Of a stretch of DNA of 64,000 bases, positions 21,581-33,837 are shown in pieces; the stretch's first letter is position 1, and every line of letters starts with the position of its first letter. The stretch lies in the NCBI GenBank assembly GCA_005408345.1, contig SEMN01000071.1, positions 124,001 through 188,000 on the forward strand. Direction: 5' to 3'. The stretch comes from Macquaria australasica (lineage: Eukaryota; Chordata; Actinopteri; Centrarchiformes; Percichthyidae). The position numbers and the translations under genes were made by a program. The notes beneath the pieces are model-generated. The model saw nothing but the letters and a program-made list of their open reading frames with translations. It was not told the DNA's origin and did not search any database.

Positions 21581-22620
21581 TGTATTATTGTCTGACTGCT
21601 CTTGTTTGTTGCCCTATCTGACTTCTTAGCAATGCCACCATGTTCCCAATTCTTGGGAACATGAATTCCCAACAATTAAATTGGTGAATACAATGTTATT
21701 ATGAGTGACAGGAATGATGGCCACAACTACAAAAATAAGACAAAGTTAAAACTGAAAACTGAGAGCAAAGAGAGAATGAACCTGCTGAAGGATTTTCCAC
21801 ATCAGCTGTAACTTCCATGATGTTCAACAACCTCTACAAGATTAAGCGTGCAGGGTCACTGGAAAGTTTAGCTAATGTGCGGTTAGCACTAATTAGCCAC
21901 ACAGAAACCCACAATGCAACAGACGAATAAGCGTCTTGTGACCCAATCATGTAAATTAGACGGGACACCATCATCTTCCGCTGCGCTGGGCCCCGTTTTC
22001 CCATGAGTGCTGAGATAAAGACAGCCTCCTGATGCGACACATCTGGGTCCTCCTCACAGTCTCGCTCTTCTTCACTTTGTTTCTCGCTAAGGCAGTTTTC
22101 CCAGTGTCCCTGACCCTAATAACCCAAATTCCTGCCTGATTAAGTTGGTTTTAAAAGGAAGCCACACAGAGAGCGGTTGGGTGAGCCTCACCTTAAATGG
22201 GAACACATTTTAGCCGTGTTGGAGCGATGATCAGAGGGTAGGATTTCACTTTCCGGTGTTTGTGAGGACGGCGGCACTTAAAAGGCCGCAAAGAGGACAG
22301 AGGGAAAGAATGGAGAGGGATGAAGAGGAATAGATAGAGAACACACATGGAACAACTTCCAGTTTCTCTTTCTTTCTCTTCCTTATTTTCTCTCAAGCAC
22401 ACTTTGTAAAACTAATATTCCCACTACAAAGTAGCTTTGCACACACACATACACGCACACGAACGCCTCACCTTTCATACAAACTCACCCAATGAAATCC
22501 CCTCTCCCACCATCCACCCACCCTCGCGACCTTTTCTTGCTCCCATCTCATGTTGTTATTTCTCCAAATTAAGCCCACACTGAGCCCGAGAGTAGCACTC
22601 AGAAAAGTGGCCATCTGTGA

Positions 22621-22644
22621 CACACACACACACACACACACACA
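22621..22644. repeat. (CA)12 microsatellite
   Basis: Uninterrupted CA run. Confidence 0.9.
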
Positions 22645-24199
22645 GGTCATTATTAGTGTGTCTTGTGGGTGAACCAGCACTCTCCAAAGTGTTTCCGTGT
22701 CGCCCGCTCGTGCCCCAGACAGACTGGGTTTAATGACCTGGCCTGATAGTTCAAAGCAGCCCTCAGACGCTATGATTAATGAATCTGACCTGCTAATTTC
22801 AGAAGAATACAGCTTATTGTATCAAAAAACGCTCTCACAGACACAAACACTGCGCTGGGCTAGTTAACATTCTTCTGTATTTTGAGAGAAAGTTGTTTTA
22901 AGGAGGGAGATTTTACGATAAGGACAGGAGTTTGCTTTATGTTTCATCAGCGGCTCCAAAAAGTATTAACTGCTGCTTTGTTCTAAATAATTTAAGCTGT
23001 TTGAACTTGAAGAAGTCAAAGTGCTCAACAACAACAAAACAATTCAAGATCAGAGACAGAAATTACTCCCCCAGCGTACTTACACGAGAAAAGCACGGAC
23101 CCAGAAAACAGAAGTAGCATGGGAAGCATTTTTCTGAAGGAATACATCTAACAAATTGAAATTCCTTTTTGTCAGATCATGCCTCCTCCAATTTGCCCTG
23201 AAGGAATCACTGTGGTTCGCTGCGTACTTTAAGCACTTCCAGATTGAAGTTGCCCTGTGGCACTTCAGGTTGCATAATCAATCTCTCTTGCTGCACTCTC
23301 TCCATTAGTCCTGGGACAAAACAACTAGAGTAACGTTACACATCGAGGCTGAGACACAGCTGAAGACAAGACTCCCTGCACAGCGCTCACATCCATCTTT
23401 TAATGACAGTGTTCCACTAATCGGAAAAGATTGTGCCCTTCTTTAATGGTTGAATATTTCACTGCGTTTAATGTCGCTATGGAAGAGGAAAAACACTTGA
23501 ATCTGTAGAACTGAAGCCTGTCACTGTGTTTGATGATGCTTTTTATGTGCATGCCTTACACATGTTGTGCCTGCTAAGCAATCTGTACATTTCACCTTCA
23601 GCATTAAGGTCCCGTCAACCTTTCTATTTGTGTCAAGACTTTTGGACGTCGTCCAGTTTTTGTCTTCATTGTTCTCTGGTGGCCCACTTTTTACAGAACA
23701 ATTTACATCACAATGCATTATCAGATCAAGAAGTCAAGCATTATAGTGAATTTGGTTAAAGGAATCCATGTTGAGAAGAAAAAAAAAGCTACACAGTAAA
23801 AAGGCAACTTGATAAAAAGTTCAAAGTATAGTGTGATGTTTGCAGATTTTTAATTTTAAATAATTTAATTAGTTGACAACATGTTACTTAATGCTTCTAA
23901 AATCCCATAATATAAGCACTGGATGAACAAGTCCAGATTCAGATTCACTTGAGCCAACAGTGGACCCACACTGCAGGTGCACATTTTGTGCTCGCTTACT
24001 GATTTAAAGAGAGACGTAGAACAAAGAAGAGACTCAATTACAACAAGCAGGGTGCCTTTGTTCTTGGCTAGTAAATAATATTGCGTACACATAGCATTGT
24101 TAGGCTGTTAATTTTCAGTAAAGCAGTAGTTATTTTCAAGACATAGATGAATTTGCAAATTTTCCCATGCTAGCTAGCCAGCTAGCTCTGAGTACTACT

Positions 24200-24723
24200 G
24201 CTGTGAATCAAGTCGTGTACTTCCGTACTTACACTTAATATTTTGAGTGCATAAGTGCGTTCACACTGACAAGTATGGCAAAATGCAGAGTACTGTGAGT
24301 ACCCGGATGGTGTACTCATAACGGTCAGAAAGTTGAGCGTGGAACGCTGCACACTTCTCACCCTCAGCGGTCGCCATCTTGGCTACATAGCGGAAGGGGA
24401 GGGACCACCATTCATCATTCATTTTTAATATAACTGAATTGAAGTCAAGTGAGCAAACAAGCTGGCAGATATTTCGGCGTGCGGCAATAGCGGTAAAATG
24501 TTGGTGATAAAGCTCCGTCCAGTTGCAATCTGCCATTAAAAAGAAGAAGAAGAAGACGCGGTCAAATGTTGCGATCGTCATTTCCGGTATGCGCACAACA
24601 GCAGTATTCGATTTGAGACGACACCCCCCTGTCAAAATGAACGCACTACACAAGTCAGTACACAGTGTACACAGTGTACTGCATGTGAGTGTACTAACGG
24701 GAGTACGCGATTTGAGACACAGC
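24200..24723. mobile_element. MITE-like element with long diverged terminal inverted repeats
   Basis: The left end GCTGTGAATCAAGTCGTGTA mirrors the reverse complement of the right end, GCTGTGTCTCAAATCGCGTA. The similarity runs through TACACT and AGTGCGTTCA about 70 bases in. The element is 524 bp. Its interior minus-strand frames are not a recognisable gene. Flanking target duplications are not clear. Confidence 0.6.
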
Positions 24724-25339
24724 TTAAGAGAAATAAGTGTCGTTTAGGCAAGCTAACTTAAAAACAAAACTGTCACTTACAATCATTTATCAAAGTCTTT
24801 CTAACTATAGCAGTTAAAGTTGATCCGGACGTGCTGAAAAGTGTAGGTTTTGGGTGAATATTAAACATTTATCTTTAGTTGCTCAAACATTACATAGCAA
24901 TATGAGATTTAATAGAAACAGCAGAGACGTGGGGAGGGAACGTTAAGGAGGTACTTTTACATTCGGTGAGTGATTTTGTTTTCTTTTCTGAATATAGCTT
25001 AACATGTTTTTTTTGTCCTTAAAACAGAAAGGCTATTTGTGTGTGAAGTTGCTGTGTTCTTAGCTATACTAAAGCTGGGGCGTTGAGGCAAACTTAGTGC
25101 CATTTTAATTACTTAACACCAGCAACACAAGACTGACAAATGTCTAATCTTGAAAACTTCCAACATGACGCCTTCTCAAACAAGAAATCCAAGCATCATA
25201 GTGAATTTGGCTAAAGGGAGACAAGGCCCACAGAAAAAGACTACACTATTTGGTTCTGAACATTGTTCTTTATTGTTTTGTTTTTTTAAAATATTTATTG
25301 AGCTCCAGAAGTAACTGAATTTGTGGTTCCTTTTTGCTT

Positions 25340-25354
25340 CCCCCCCCCCCCCCC
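25340..25354. repeat. Poly-C tract
   Basis: Fifteen consecutive C on the plus strand. Confidence 0.9.
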
Positions 25355-26087
25355 AATTCCTTCCCCTTGGCTGTAGGGTGAGATAGATGTGCTTTTCTTG
25401 GCAAATCTGATGAGAAAGATGCAATCTTTGTATCCTCAATATGTCTCAGAGTCTTAAATGAAATACATAAAAGTCATATTTTCGGTATCAGGCTCTGCAG
25501 CTGAAAGCTTAGTGAGTAATGAAGACCACTGGGCGAGGGAGACAAACAGTGACAGAGCCTGTTTACAGCCAGAATGACTCTAAATATATTTATGAGGATG
25601 CTTCTATATAAATGAGTGGTTATGAGAAATTATTTTGTCGTTTTTAATTATGAGTGTTTAACTGGCTCTCCGTGACTAGCAACACAGAACAGCATGAGAG
25701 CAAGAAAGAGTTAAACCCATAACACCAACAAACGGCACGCTAGCTCTCGTAAAGCCACATGCCATTTAAAACAAACCAGACCACACATCAGGAGGCTGCT
25801 GGTAAAGACAACGCGCCGGCCCGCTGTACCTGACCCTCGGCAGGGCCGCTGACCCCGTGACCTTTGACCGGAGGAAGTGAAAGCTGTGGCAGTGTGACGG
25901 GGGAGTGTGAGATGCCTGAAGCAGGGGTGATGCTCTCATCATGTTCAGCCTGAGAACAAACTGGCGATTTTTAAACGACACGAGTAAAGAAAAACAAGAT
26001 TGTTTCACGACATGTTTTCACACATTTTACAGGCATTTAGTCGGGGGACGCCTGCTGGGGATGTGGGACATGTCTCAGGTGATGCCA

Positions 26088-26090
<3 letters not shown>

Positions 26091-26143
<53 letters not shown>
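26091..26143. repeat. (CT)n(CA)n compound microsatellite
   Basis: About 30 bases of CT pass directly into about 22 bases of CA. Confidence 0.92.
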
Positions 26144-26722
26144 CAGCTTTGAGATGCGAAGAAGACACGAGAAAAAACATGAAACACAGAAGCAAGATCT
26201 GAACAGCAGAGGCCTGCCGTCCTCCAACTGAGCCTCGTCTGCATGCACGAGTGACATTGTATGTACATGACTGAGTGAGTCAGTGGGCCATTGACTCAGA
26301 GAATAAGTATGAAAGTTCAGTGACGCATCATGTAGTTTCTTTTACATCTTTGAGTGGACAAATCCTGACTAATTGCACAGTTTGGGACGGAAAGTACCCC
26401 AAACTGAAACAGTGAGTGTACTAAAGATAAAAATCCAGCGTTCTGAGTCTGTGGAAACAGTTCATGAAGCTGCAGCAATCAACACCGTTTCATCTGAAAC
26501 TGAAGAGAAATTGCTTGACTTTCAGCACGTCAAAACACCTGAAGCTTAAAAGACTTGATCTGCCGCTGATCCCCTTCGGAGGTACTGGAGGGGAGGGAAA
26601 TGGATGCAGCTGAGTGTGTGTGTGTGAGACCAGCACTTTGATATTTAGATTTGCAGCCCACCACAGGAGAGGGTCACACTGGAAGACTTCCTGACTGCCA
26701 CTGCTTCCTCCTCATCCATAAG

Positions 26723-26723
<1 letters not shown>

Positions 26724-26756
<33 letters not shown>
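26724..26756. repeat. (CA)n microsatellite
   Basis: Uninterrupted CA run, about 33 bases. Confidence 0.9.
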
Positions 26757-26758
<2 letters not shown>

Positions 26759-27223
26759 ATCACAGTCACTTTGATTTATATTTTTCCATAATTCAGAGTC
26801 ACCTTCTAGCACCTTGTAAAGACTTCAGACCATAAATCATAAAACCTCACTTCATAAAACACAGAACAAACCCCTCCACCATCCTCCTCCCAGGCTGCAT
26901 TTCACAAGCACTCCCAACAAACACTAAATGAAGTCCCACACTGGATCCGAGTCTCAGTGACCCCGAGAGTCATAGGAGCCTAAAACAGCTGGCAGGTGCA
27001 TGCAGGGAGGTTTGGAGCTCAGCGAAAAGCCACCGATGTGAAAAGAAATCAAACATCAAACAGCCATTTCAGTGTTGTCACAGCAAACATAAAGACAAGA
27101 GCTCGGGTCTGCTTTCACAGCAACATTACGCATAAAGATATCCAACTATATTCTTCCAAAAGACTATGGCATTGTCTTAAATCCCTATCTAGACAACTTC
27201 ATAGAATCTGAATGGCTCCTTAC

Positions 27224-27533
27224 CAGCTGTCCTGTGCGCATTCTGCTCCAAGTGCGCGCCGGAGAGGTCAGGAGAGCCGCTTCTTCCACGCTGGGTGCAG
27301 CTCATGTTCTTGGCTCTCCATACGCAGCGATGTGTCATGTTTTACACCTTATTGTCACGGCTTGCAAGTGTTCAGAGCAGGCTGTCTCCACTGAGGCTGA
27401 AGCAAACATGAAGAATCCATCTAAAGCGGTTCTGCTTCAACGCGAGAGGCGCCTCCTCCTCGTTTTCTACGCGGCCAAAATCCCTTTTCTCTGGCCGGTC
27501 TCCTGCCACGGCTTCTTGCGGAGTCTCAGCACC
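27224..27533 (-). other. Candidate artn upstream exon (leader or N-terminal coding)
   Basis: On the minus strand there is an acceptor, CTCTGTTCTTGTCCAG before GGTGCTG, and a very good donor, ACAGCTG|GTAAGG (GT at 27223-27222). The 310 bases between are GC-rich relative to their flanks. Joined to the exon at 11733, the frame ending in one spare base is open. It holds two in-frame ATGs (27338-27336 and 27305-27303) just after an in-frame TAA. No transcript is available, so the exon call is inference. Confidence 0.45.
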
Positions 27534-28560
27534 CTGGACAAGAACAGAGAGGGTGGATCAGTGAATGCAGACTGTTAACCTGCGAGCTAAAGTATCCAAA
27601 CATGTCTCAAGTTTTATGATGGGTCTTAAAGTTTGATTTAAAGTGTGAGTGAAATATCTCCACAGGATGAGATCGTTTCTCACATTTCCTGAATCAAGTG
27701 TTTTTATCAAATCAGATGCGTCTGTGGGAAATAAATCACGGCTCATTTTCTTCATCTGTCACCTCTTTTCTTGTTTCAAGAAAGATCCTGAAACGATTTA
27801 CTGGGAATAAGTTATTATCTCAAACGTAATTTCAGTTTCTAAAGAAATGTGTATTTTAAGAAAAAATGCGAGACCAAATGACTTGTTAAGATGGATATTT
27901 TGCAGACGGAAAGCTGTCCAGGTCAGGGAAAAAATAAAAATAAACTTTACAACTGGTGCATTCAGGGTAAAGCCTACATAGAATCTAATTAGGTAGAAGT
28001 TTGTTTGTGGTGACATAAACACACCAACACGGTGAGCGAGACAGAAAGTCAGACAGTCAAACAGCCCGAAGTGTAAAAAATGTTTGCCCTCAATTAGCTA
28101 CTCGTGCTGTCTTCCCTGCTGACTCACCAATCATCGTTTAATAAAATGAAGCCAGTTTTTCAGGCATGACTCCCCTCTCCTTACCTCCAGTAACCTGTTC
28201 AGTCTTGCCTCCAAACAGTATGGTTAATGTGCAAATAACACCGCGGGAAATTTCTCACAACATGTTGTGCGTCTCAAGTCAAGCTCGGTACAGTATCAAA
28301 ACGTCCGAGGAGAAACTTTGCGCGGTCCCCTAATTTAGGACCAAATCACAGGAACGTCTTGTTTTCTTCTTCTTTTACGTGTCAGCGGGTCTTAAGCGGA
28401 TTTGTGACGAATGTGACGTTCAAACTGAGAAAAAAAAACGCTGCTCTGTGGGTCAAAATATATTTCTTTAATATAAAAGATCCGTGCGTCACGCCTTTAC
28501 GCAGCTACAGTCCGTGTCTCCAAGCAAGCGCTTCTCTTAAAAAGAAAAAAACTCTCTTAC

Positions 28561-28740
28561 TTTGGACTCAGGTATCCAGTTATCAGAGACTGTGCCGCTC
28601 CGGTGTCTTCTCAGGAGTCTACTACACAGCTACTAAACAATGTCTACAATGCCTCGCAGGACTGGAGGCTATGCGTAAAAACAGCGCGCCGCTCCGCCTA
28701 TCAGAGACTTTGTGAAACCGGAGCGCGGTGGCTGCTGTGC
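28561..28740 (-). other. Candidate artn first (non-coding) exon; 5' limit approximate
   Basis: A strong minus-strand donor, GAGTCCAAA|GTAAGAGAG (GT at 28560-28559), ends a short GC-rich stretch with several CpGs (28670-28730 holds GCGCGCCGC and GGAGCGCGG). A first exon and promoter here would feed the 27533 exon across a 1.0-kb intron. The 5' end is a guess, with no TATA box evident. Confidence 0.3.
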
Positions 28741-29003
28741 AAAGTGCTGTGATTCTTCTTCCCCATCCACATAGCTCAGATGTCTTTTTGTTCCTGCGCT
28801 GTGAGGAGGGAGGGAGTGGAGTGGTTGTCATACAGGACGGTCATGGAGAGTTTCTGGTAAAGTGTTCCAGTGGAAGAATCCGGCGAGTGGCATCTGTCCT
28901 TCAGTGTTTACACTTCCCCAGACTCATAAATGCCAAGTGCTTCACTATATTCCACTTGTAGGGGTACACATAGAGAGCAAGCACGGATAGACACACATAC
29001 ATG

Positions 29004-29318
29004 GGCAGATTACGAGACAATGGGCCCCTGGGCACAGACATGTAAAAGGCCCCCCATCCCTCCTACATAGGAGCAAGACACCCAGCCTGAAAGAGACAAT
29101 GACACAGAACGACTACAAAAGACGCAGCATGTCTCTTTGTACTCAATTTGTATCTCTTTCTGGTCATTTTGTGTCTCTTTGTGGTCATTTACATCTCTTT
29201 GTAGTCATTTCATTGACTTTCCAACAAGAAATGTTAACAGTCACTTCAAACAGAGGCTCTGGCCCAAGGACCCCCTGACCCCCTCGGCCTGTGCCCAGTA
29301 GGCCTGTTAAGAAATCCT
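29004..29318. repeat. Repeat element with internal 23-bp tandem units
   Basis: The ends carry similar inverted blocks (GGGCCCCTGGGCACAGAC on the left, GCCTGTGCCCAGTAGGCC on the right). Inside, about four units of roughly 23 bp with the core TCTCTTTGTGGTCATTT span about 29138-29215. Confidence 0.6.
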
Positions 29319-29370
29319 TCCGTGCACACATGCATGATTGATTGTGTGTACCTGTAGGCCTTCATACTGT

Positions 29371-29389
29371 ACACACACACACACACACA
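29371..29389. repeat. (AC)n microsatellite
   Basis: Short uninterrupted AC run. Confidence 0.85.
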
Positions 29390-30071
29390 TGCATGTTTGT
29401 CACTCTGCCTCATGTGTTTGCCCAGTCAGTCCTGCCCTGGCCTCTTTACCAGACTGTGTCACCTGTTGTCAGGCCTGAAGGATGGGCAAAGTGAGTAGTG
29501 TAAGTGAAGGAGCTGGGACTCCTCTGACAAACCGCAGACCCCTGCTCACTGCACCACAAACCACGCACCCTCCACCGGCAGAGCTCCCGGGCCCATCTCC
29601 ACCCTCCACCTTGCAGGTTTGTCCCGTTCCGTCCTGCCACCCCTCTCCACCCACCCACCCTCCGACACACGGAAAGGTCCTCCAGCTGAGGCACTCCCTG
29701 CAGGGCAAACACTGAGGCCCGCTGAGCACAAAGGCTGGGTAAACAGCTCCTTAGCTTTCCTCTCTGGGCCCACTCTTCGCGCCTAAGCAGAGACAAATGC
29801 AGGGAGGATCCCTGGTCTCTGCCACGCTGCTATTAATAGCAGTGACCAACAAGGCAACAATGCACACAGCTGAGGTGCATGACATGCAGGAATGTACTGT
29901 GAGATAAAAAGGATGAGCTCAGTAACAACAGGAGGGAAGAGAGACCTGCTAGGAATATAAAAATGTCATATTTGTGACTCTTTGATGAGTGAAAGATGGC
30001 AAAATAAGCTTTATAAAACTCTCTCCCCCTAATATTACCCCAAACAAGCCTATTTTACTCCTTGAACACAC

Positions 30072-30073
<2 letters not shown>

Positions 30074-30102
<29 letters not shown>
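30074..30102. repeat. (CA)n microsatellite
   Basis: Uninterrupted CA run. Confidence 0.9.
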
Positions 30103-30106
<4 letters not shown>

Positions 30107-30372
30107 AAGTGATCTGGCGGTCAAATAATGCCAATCCACCTCTTAAAAAGATCAGATAATAACCTCCAGAGTGAAAAATGTCCTCAGTCAAATGAATCAC
30201 TGTGTCAGCAGGCGGGTGGCAGAGTCTCAGCAGAGGGCACCACACTGCAACCAGGGCCACACATTCAGGAAGTGTGTGTGCTTCTCAGATGTGGCACGAT
30301 CTGATATCGCCATGTCAGTGTTGTTCCTACAACATCATAATTAGTGTTACTCCAGGATGATCACTGCAACTG

Positions 30373-30471
30373 ACCAATCACGTTGCTGTGATGTCATAGC
30401 TTTGCGACTGGGGGAAAAATACTAAAGCGCGCCTTCTTGCTCGCACACATATGCAGTGGGGAACAGAAGGT
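30373..30471 (+). promoter_or_regulatory. Promoter-like cluster with a downstream splice donor
   Basis: A CCAAT-box match ACCAATCA (30373-30380) lies 9 bases before a CRE-like TGATGTCAT (30389-30397). An AT-rich stretch and GCGCGCC follow, then a good donor, CAGAAG|GTAAGC (GT at 30470-30471). This could be the first exon of an unknown plus-strand transcript. No downstream coding exon was found. Confidence 0.25.
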
Positions 30472-30949
30472 AAGCATTAAAAATACTTTCTTTAATAAAA
30501 TGATAGGACATTTGAACTTTACAGTACATGACATTTGCATCATACTAGCTATTATTAGCCAAATGTAACTTATTCCTGTTGGTTGCTAGTGTTAATTCTA
30601 GCTAGCTGTAAATATAATTAACTGGCCCATAGAGGTGGAATTTGGCCTAAATAAACAATTAGCTATGTAGCTAGCAATATTTGGCCAGGATTAACTTACA
30701 TGTTTGTCCAGGGCCATCACATGAAAGTTTGTCCTGGGCCACTAGATTTCGCTGGTCCTTCATATGATGCAAATGATGCAAACAACACCAACACCATATC
30801 AGATCGTGCTCAGAAGTGTGTCTACATCATCCATCACTGCGAGCAATGGCGATGAACTTGTTTGGCATTGTGAGAGGGATTTGCAGCATGACACTGTTTG
30901 TACACCCACAGTTAAACCCCATGCAAGCACAACACACATATATCTTCAG

Positions 30950-30950
<1 letters not shown>

Positions 30951-30985
<35 letters not shown>
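30951..30985. repeat. (TC)n(AC)n compound microsatellite
   Basis: A TC run passes into an AC run. Confidence 0.9.
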
Positions 30986-31984
30986 TGCACACACGTCAGG
31001 AACACGGTGGCTGTTGTGGAGTTTTTCATTCCCTTGTAATAATATAAGATTGAATTTATGAGAACATTTTTAACAAGAAGATACAAGACTTTCTGATTTT
31101 TATTATTTGTTTCTGTCCAGAAAGTGCTGGTGCTCTTAGGGTTGTCCAGAGCTGTTTCCATGGATATAGGATGCTGGTTTGGGCCTTTGGAGCGGCTGAG
31201 TCCGTTCAAGTTCAGGACCGGTTGTGGGAGAGGGTGGGTGGTTTGGATTTTGGGTGGTGATGCCGAAGGGAGAAGGGAGAGACAGAAAAGAGAAAGGAGA
31301 GTGACTATTCCAGATGTGAAGGTCAGTTGGGGTATTTTAAATTCCCTCCAAGGTTTCTCTGGTTTCTTCTGGAGGCACAGGTCACTGCCCTCACCGCTTG
31401 TCCTTCCTCTCCGTCTCTTCTGTGCTCTCTCCATCCAAAGGTGCCTTTTCTTTCTTGGTCCTGTTCCAGCTTTGAAAGTTTGTTTTCACTTTTCAAGTGG
31501 GAACTCCCCTCATTCAGCACACTGTCCAAAGCCCTCAGGCCAAATCTGTAAAAAAATGTCCAAATCTGCAGGACAAAGCCATACTGTAGCCGGAAGAGCA
31601 AAACAGTGAACTCCATAACAACGTGTTTCCACATTAGCTCAAACAAGTGAACAAAGCGCAGATAAATCTGCAGTAATTTACATTTCATCAGAGCATTTCA
31701 AAGCTGCATTCCCACAGGCGTCCTCCAGATTTGTTGTATCACTGTTCATACAAACAAATCATAAAGTAAAGTGTCAGCATGTGGTGTGATTAGAGGCGTT
31801 ATTGTGTGGATGGATGGAGGGTAAGTAGAGTACACAACACGGGAGCTGCAGCAGTGTACACAGGTGAAACTTCAGTATGTCACTCTGGCCTCAGTCTTAT
31901 CTCAAGCAAGTACAACTGAAAAGATAAGTTGAATAATCAAATTTTGATCATGTATTAATCATTTAAGTAACTTATTAAGCAACA

Positions 31985-32430
31985 ACACTAACAGTCTACA
32001 GCCATATTAGCTCTGTGAGGGTGTCCTGAGGCACAGCGGTGCTTTGAGCTAAATGCTAATGTCGGCACACTAACATGCTCACAATGACAGTGCTACCGTG
32101 TTGATGTTTAGCAGGTATAATGTTAACCATTTTAGTTTAACGTGTTGGCATGCCGACATTTGCTAGCTAAGACAAAACACAAAGTGGGGCTGATGGGATT
32201 GTCAGTTATTTAATCATAAACCACAGTATTAGACCAATTCAAATTCTGGCCTGATGATGGCGCTAGATGAAAAGTGAAGGCATCACCAAGGTTACTACAG
32301 TAAAAACCAGAGGATGACCAAAGTCATTAGGATTCCTCATCTGTGGAACATGAACGTCTCTACAAGATTTCATGGCAATCCATCTCGTATTTGTCAAGAA
32401 AGTTCAGTCTGGACCCCCGTGGCTGGGCCG
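31985..32430 (-). repeat. Dispersed repeat family C, inverted copy
   Basis: It is the reverse orientation of the copy at 17845-18250: TTTGAGCTAAATGCTAATG, CACTAACATGCTCACAATG, GTTTAGCAGGTATAATGTT and TTTCATGGCAATCCATC, ending AAGTTCAGTCTGGACCCC. Confidence 0.7.
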
Positions 32431-32469
32431 ACTGACCGACGTTGCAGTCTGTAGAGCCCTTGAGTCTGT

Positions 32470-33190
32470 TAGCATTCACTGACTCCAGCTTCTCCAATGT
32501 GAGCATTTGCTGCTTTTTGTTGATTTACAATATTTTTTTGGTTGAGTCAAAGTTCATTCTGGATCTTGGAAACAGCAGTTGACAAAATAACCTCAACAAA
32601 GGATAAATTCAGGAACTGTTCTGGAGCTTTCGGTCATATGATCTTCATCAGAAGATGGAGTTTTCCCAGTTGTCATGGAAATGTAGATGTTCACATTTCA
32701 ATTTCCTTGGAAAAAGCCGTTGACAAAATAATCTCACCACAAGGGTTCATTTAGTGGCTCCACTGCTGACAAAGATGATGTTTTATGATCATAAAGCTCC
32801 ACAGCTGCTACCAAAGGTCAAGAACTTTAAATCTCAATTTGTATGCCAACTTGAACGAGAAGTCCTTAAAGTTCTCCGGAAAAAAAAAAAGGAAATCTGA
32901 ACATCTACAATTTCATGACAACTGGGCGAACTCCATCTGCTGATGAAGATCACGTGATATGACCGAAAGCTACAGAACAGCTACTAAGTAGACCTTGTGA
33001 TGATATTATTTTGTCAACCTAATATTTGGGGGTTCTGGACTATTGGTTTAGACAAATTTGAAGCAATTTGAAGATGTTATTTTGGGTTCTTGGAATTTTT
33101 GTTACCGTTTTCTGACATTTTTAGACTTAATGATTGTTTGACTATTACGATCAATTAAAAGGAGACGGATCAATCTATAATGAATATAAT
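32470..33190. mobile_element. Element X interrupted by an inverted pair of Y elements
   Basis: X pieces flank the block (CAATGTGAGCATTTGCTGC on the left; AAGCAATTTGAAGATGTTAT and CCGTTTTCTGACATTTTTAG on the right). Inside are Y in plus orientation (32579-32692) and Y inverted (32899-33017), plus a partial second Y start at 32719-32766. The Y arms can pair as a fold-back. Confidence 0.65.
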
Positions 33191-33837
33191 AGTTAGTTGC
33201 AGGTATTTAAACTTGTCAGATGGCTACAAATAAAGACTATTAGCATGAATGAACACAATATTGTCAGAGCCATTCAGGACTGCAACTATGATATTTATTT
33301 TATTTCTTTGCTGTCTTTAATGAACAAGGTGTTGCAAAACGTGCTATGCTTAAGTTGTATAAAAATGTATTTGCACTTTCTCCTCCTCATACTTCATCCT
33401 CAAGGCCAGGCGGCTGACTAAGTGAAGTGTTTTCTGACTTACAGATGTTCTAACCTACAGATGTTTCTGACTTGCTTCTTGCCTCTGAGCACTTGTTTGT
33501 GCGTTGTTTCCATCGCAGCAAGAAAAGACAAACCATCAGAAACACTGAAAACAAGGTCTTGCTATCTCTTAACAATTCAATGTCATCTTTGAAATGTTTT
33601 GTCATTTTGAAACTATAATCATTGATACTCACTAGAAATGATCACGGCAAAGTTTAGAGGCTGACAGGACAAGAAGAAACGCTCAGTTCCCTTCAGTGAT
33701 ACAGGTACGTGACAGGCCTGTAGGCGTGTCACATCCAGAGACAAAGGTAAACTGACAGAATGTGGGACATAGTGTAAAGAAGGGAATGTTGTTTTCCCTC
33801 ATCTCAGCTGACCCGACATTAAGTAAACAGAGGAAAG

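Larger units (their letters stand above)
11734..27223. other. Non-coding stretch, probably the large artn 5' intron
   Basis: If the candidate exon at 27224-27533 is real, this 15.5-kb stretch is one artn intron. It holds the transposon cluster at 12385-13345, repeat copies at 17845-19130, the transposase remnant at 20420-20740, a MITE at 24200-24723 and several microsatellites. No further coding exon is recognisable. Confidence 0.5.

Noticed and set aside
24261..24653. 130-codon minus-strand frame
   Set aside because: It lies wholly inside the MITE at 24200-24723 and includes a poly-Phe stretch from an AAG repeat; it resembles no transposase.
29446..29796. 116-codon minus-strand frame with Gly/Trp-rich sequence
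   Set aside because: Three overlapping frames in a CCACCC-rich stretch, with no domain and no splice support.
31124..31609. 161-codon plus-strand frame, with an opposing frame at 30973-31434
   Set aside because: The opposing frames over purine/pyrimidine-biased DNA show no domain or splice structure, so this is probably composition.
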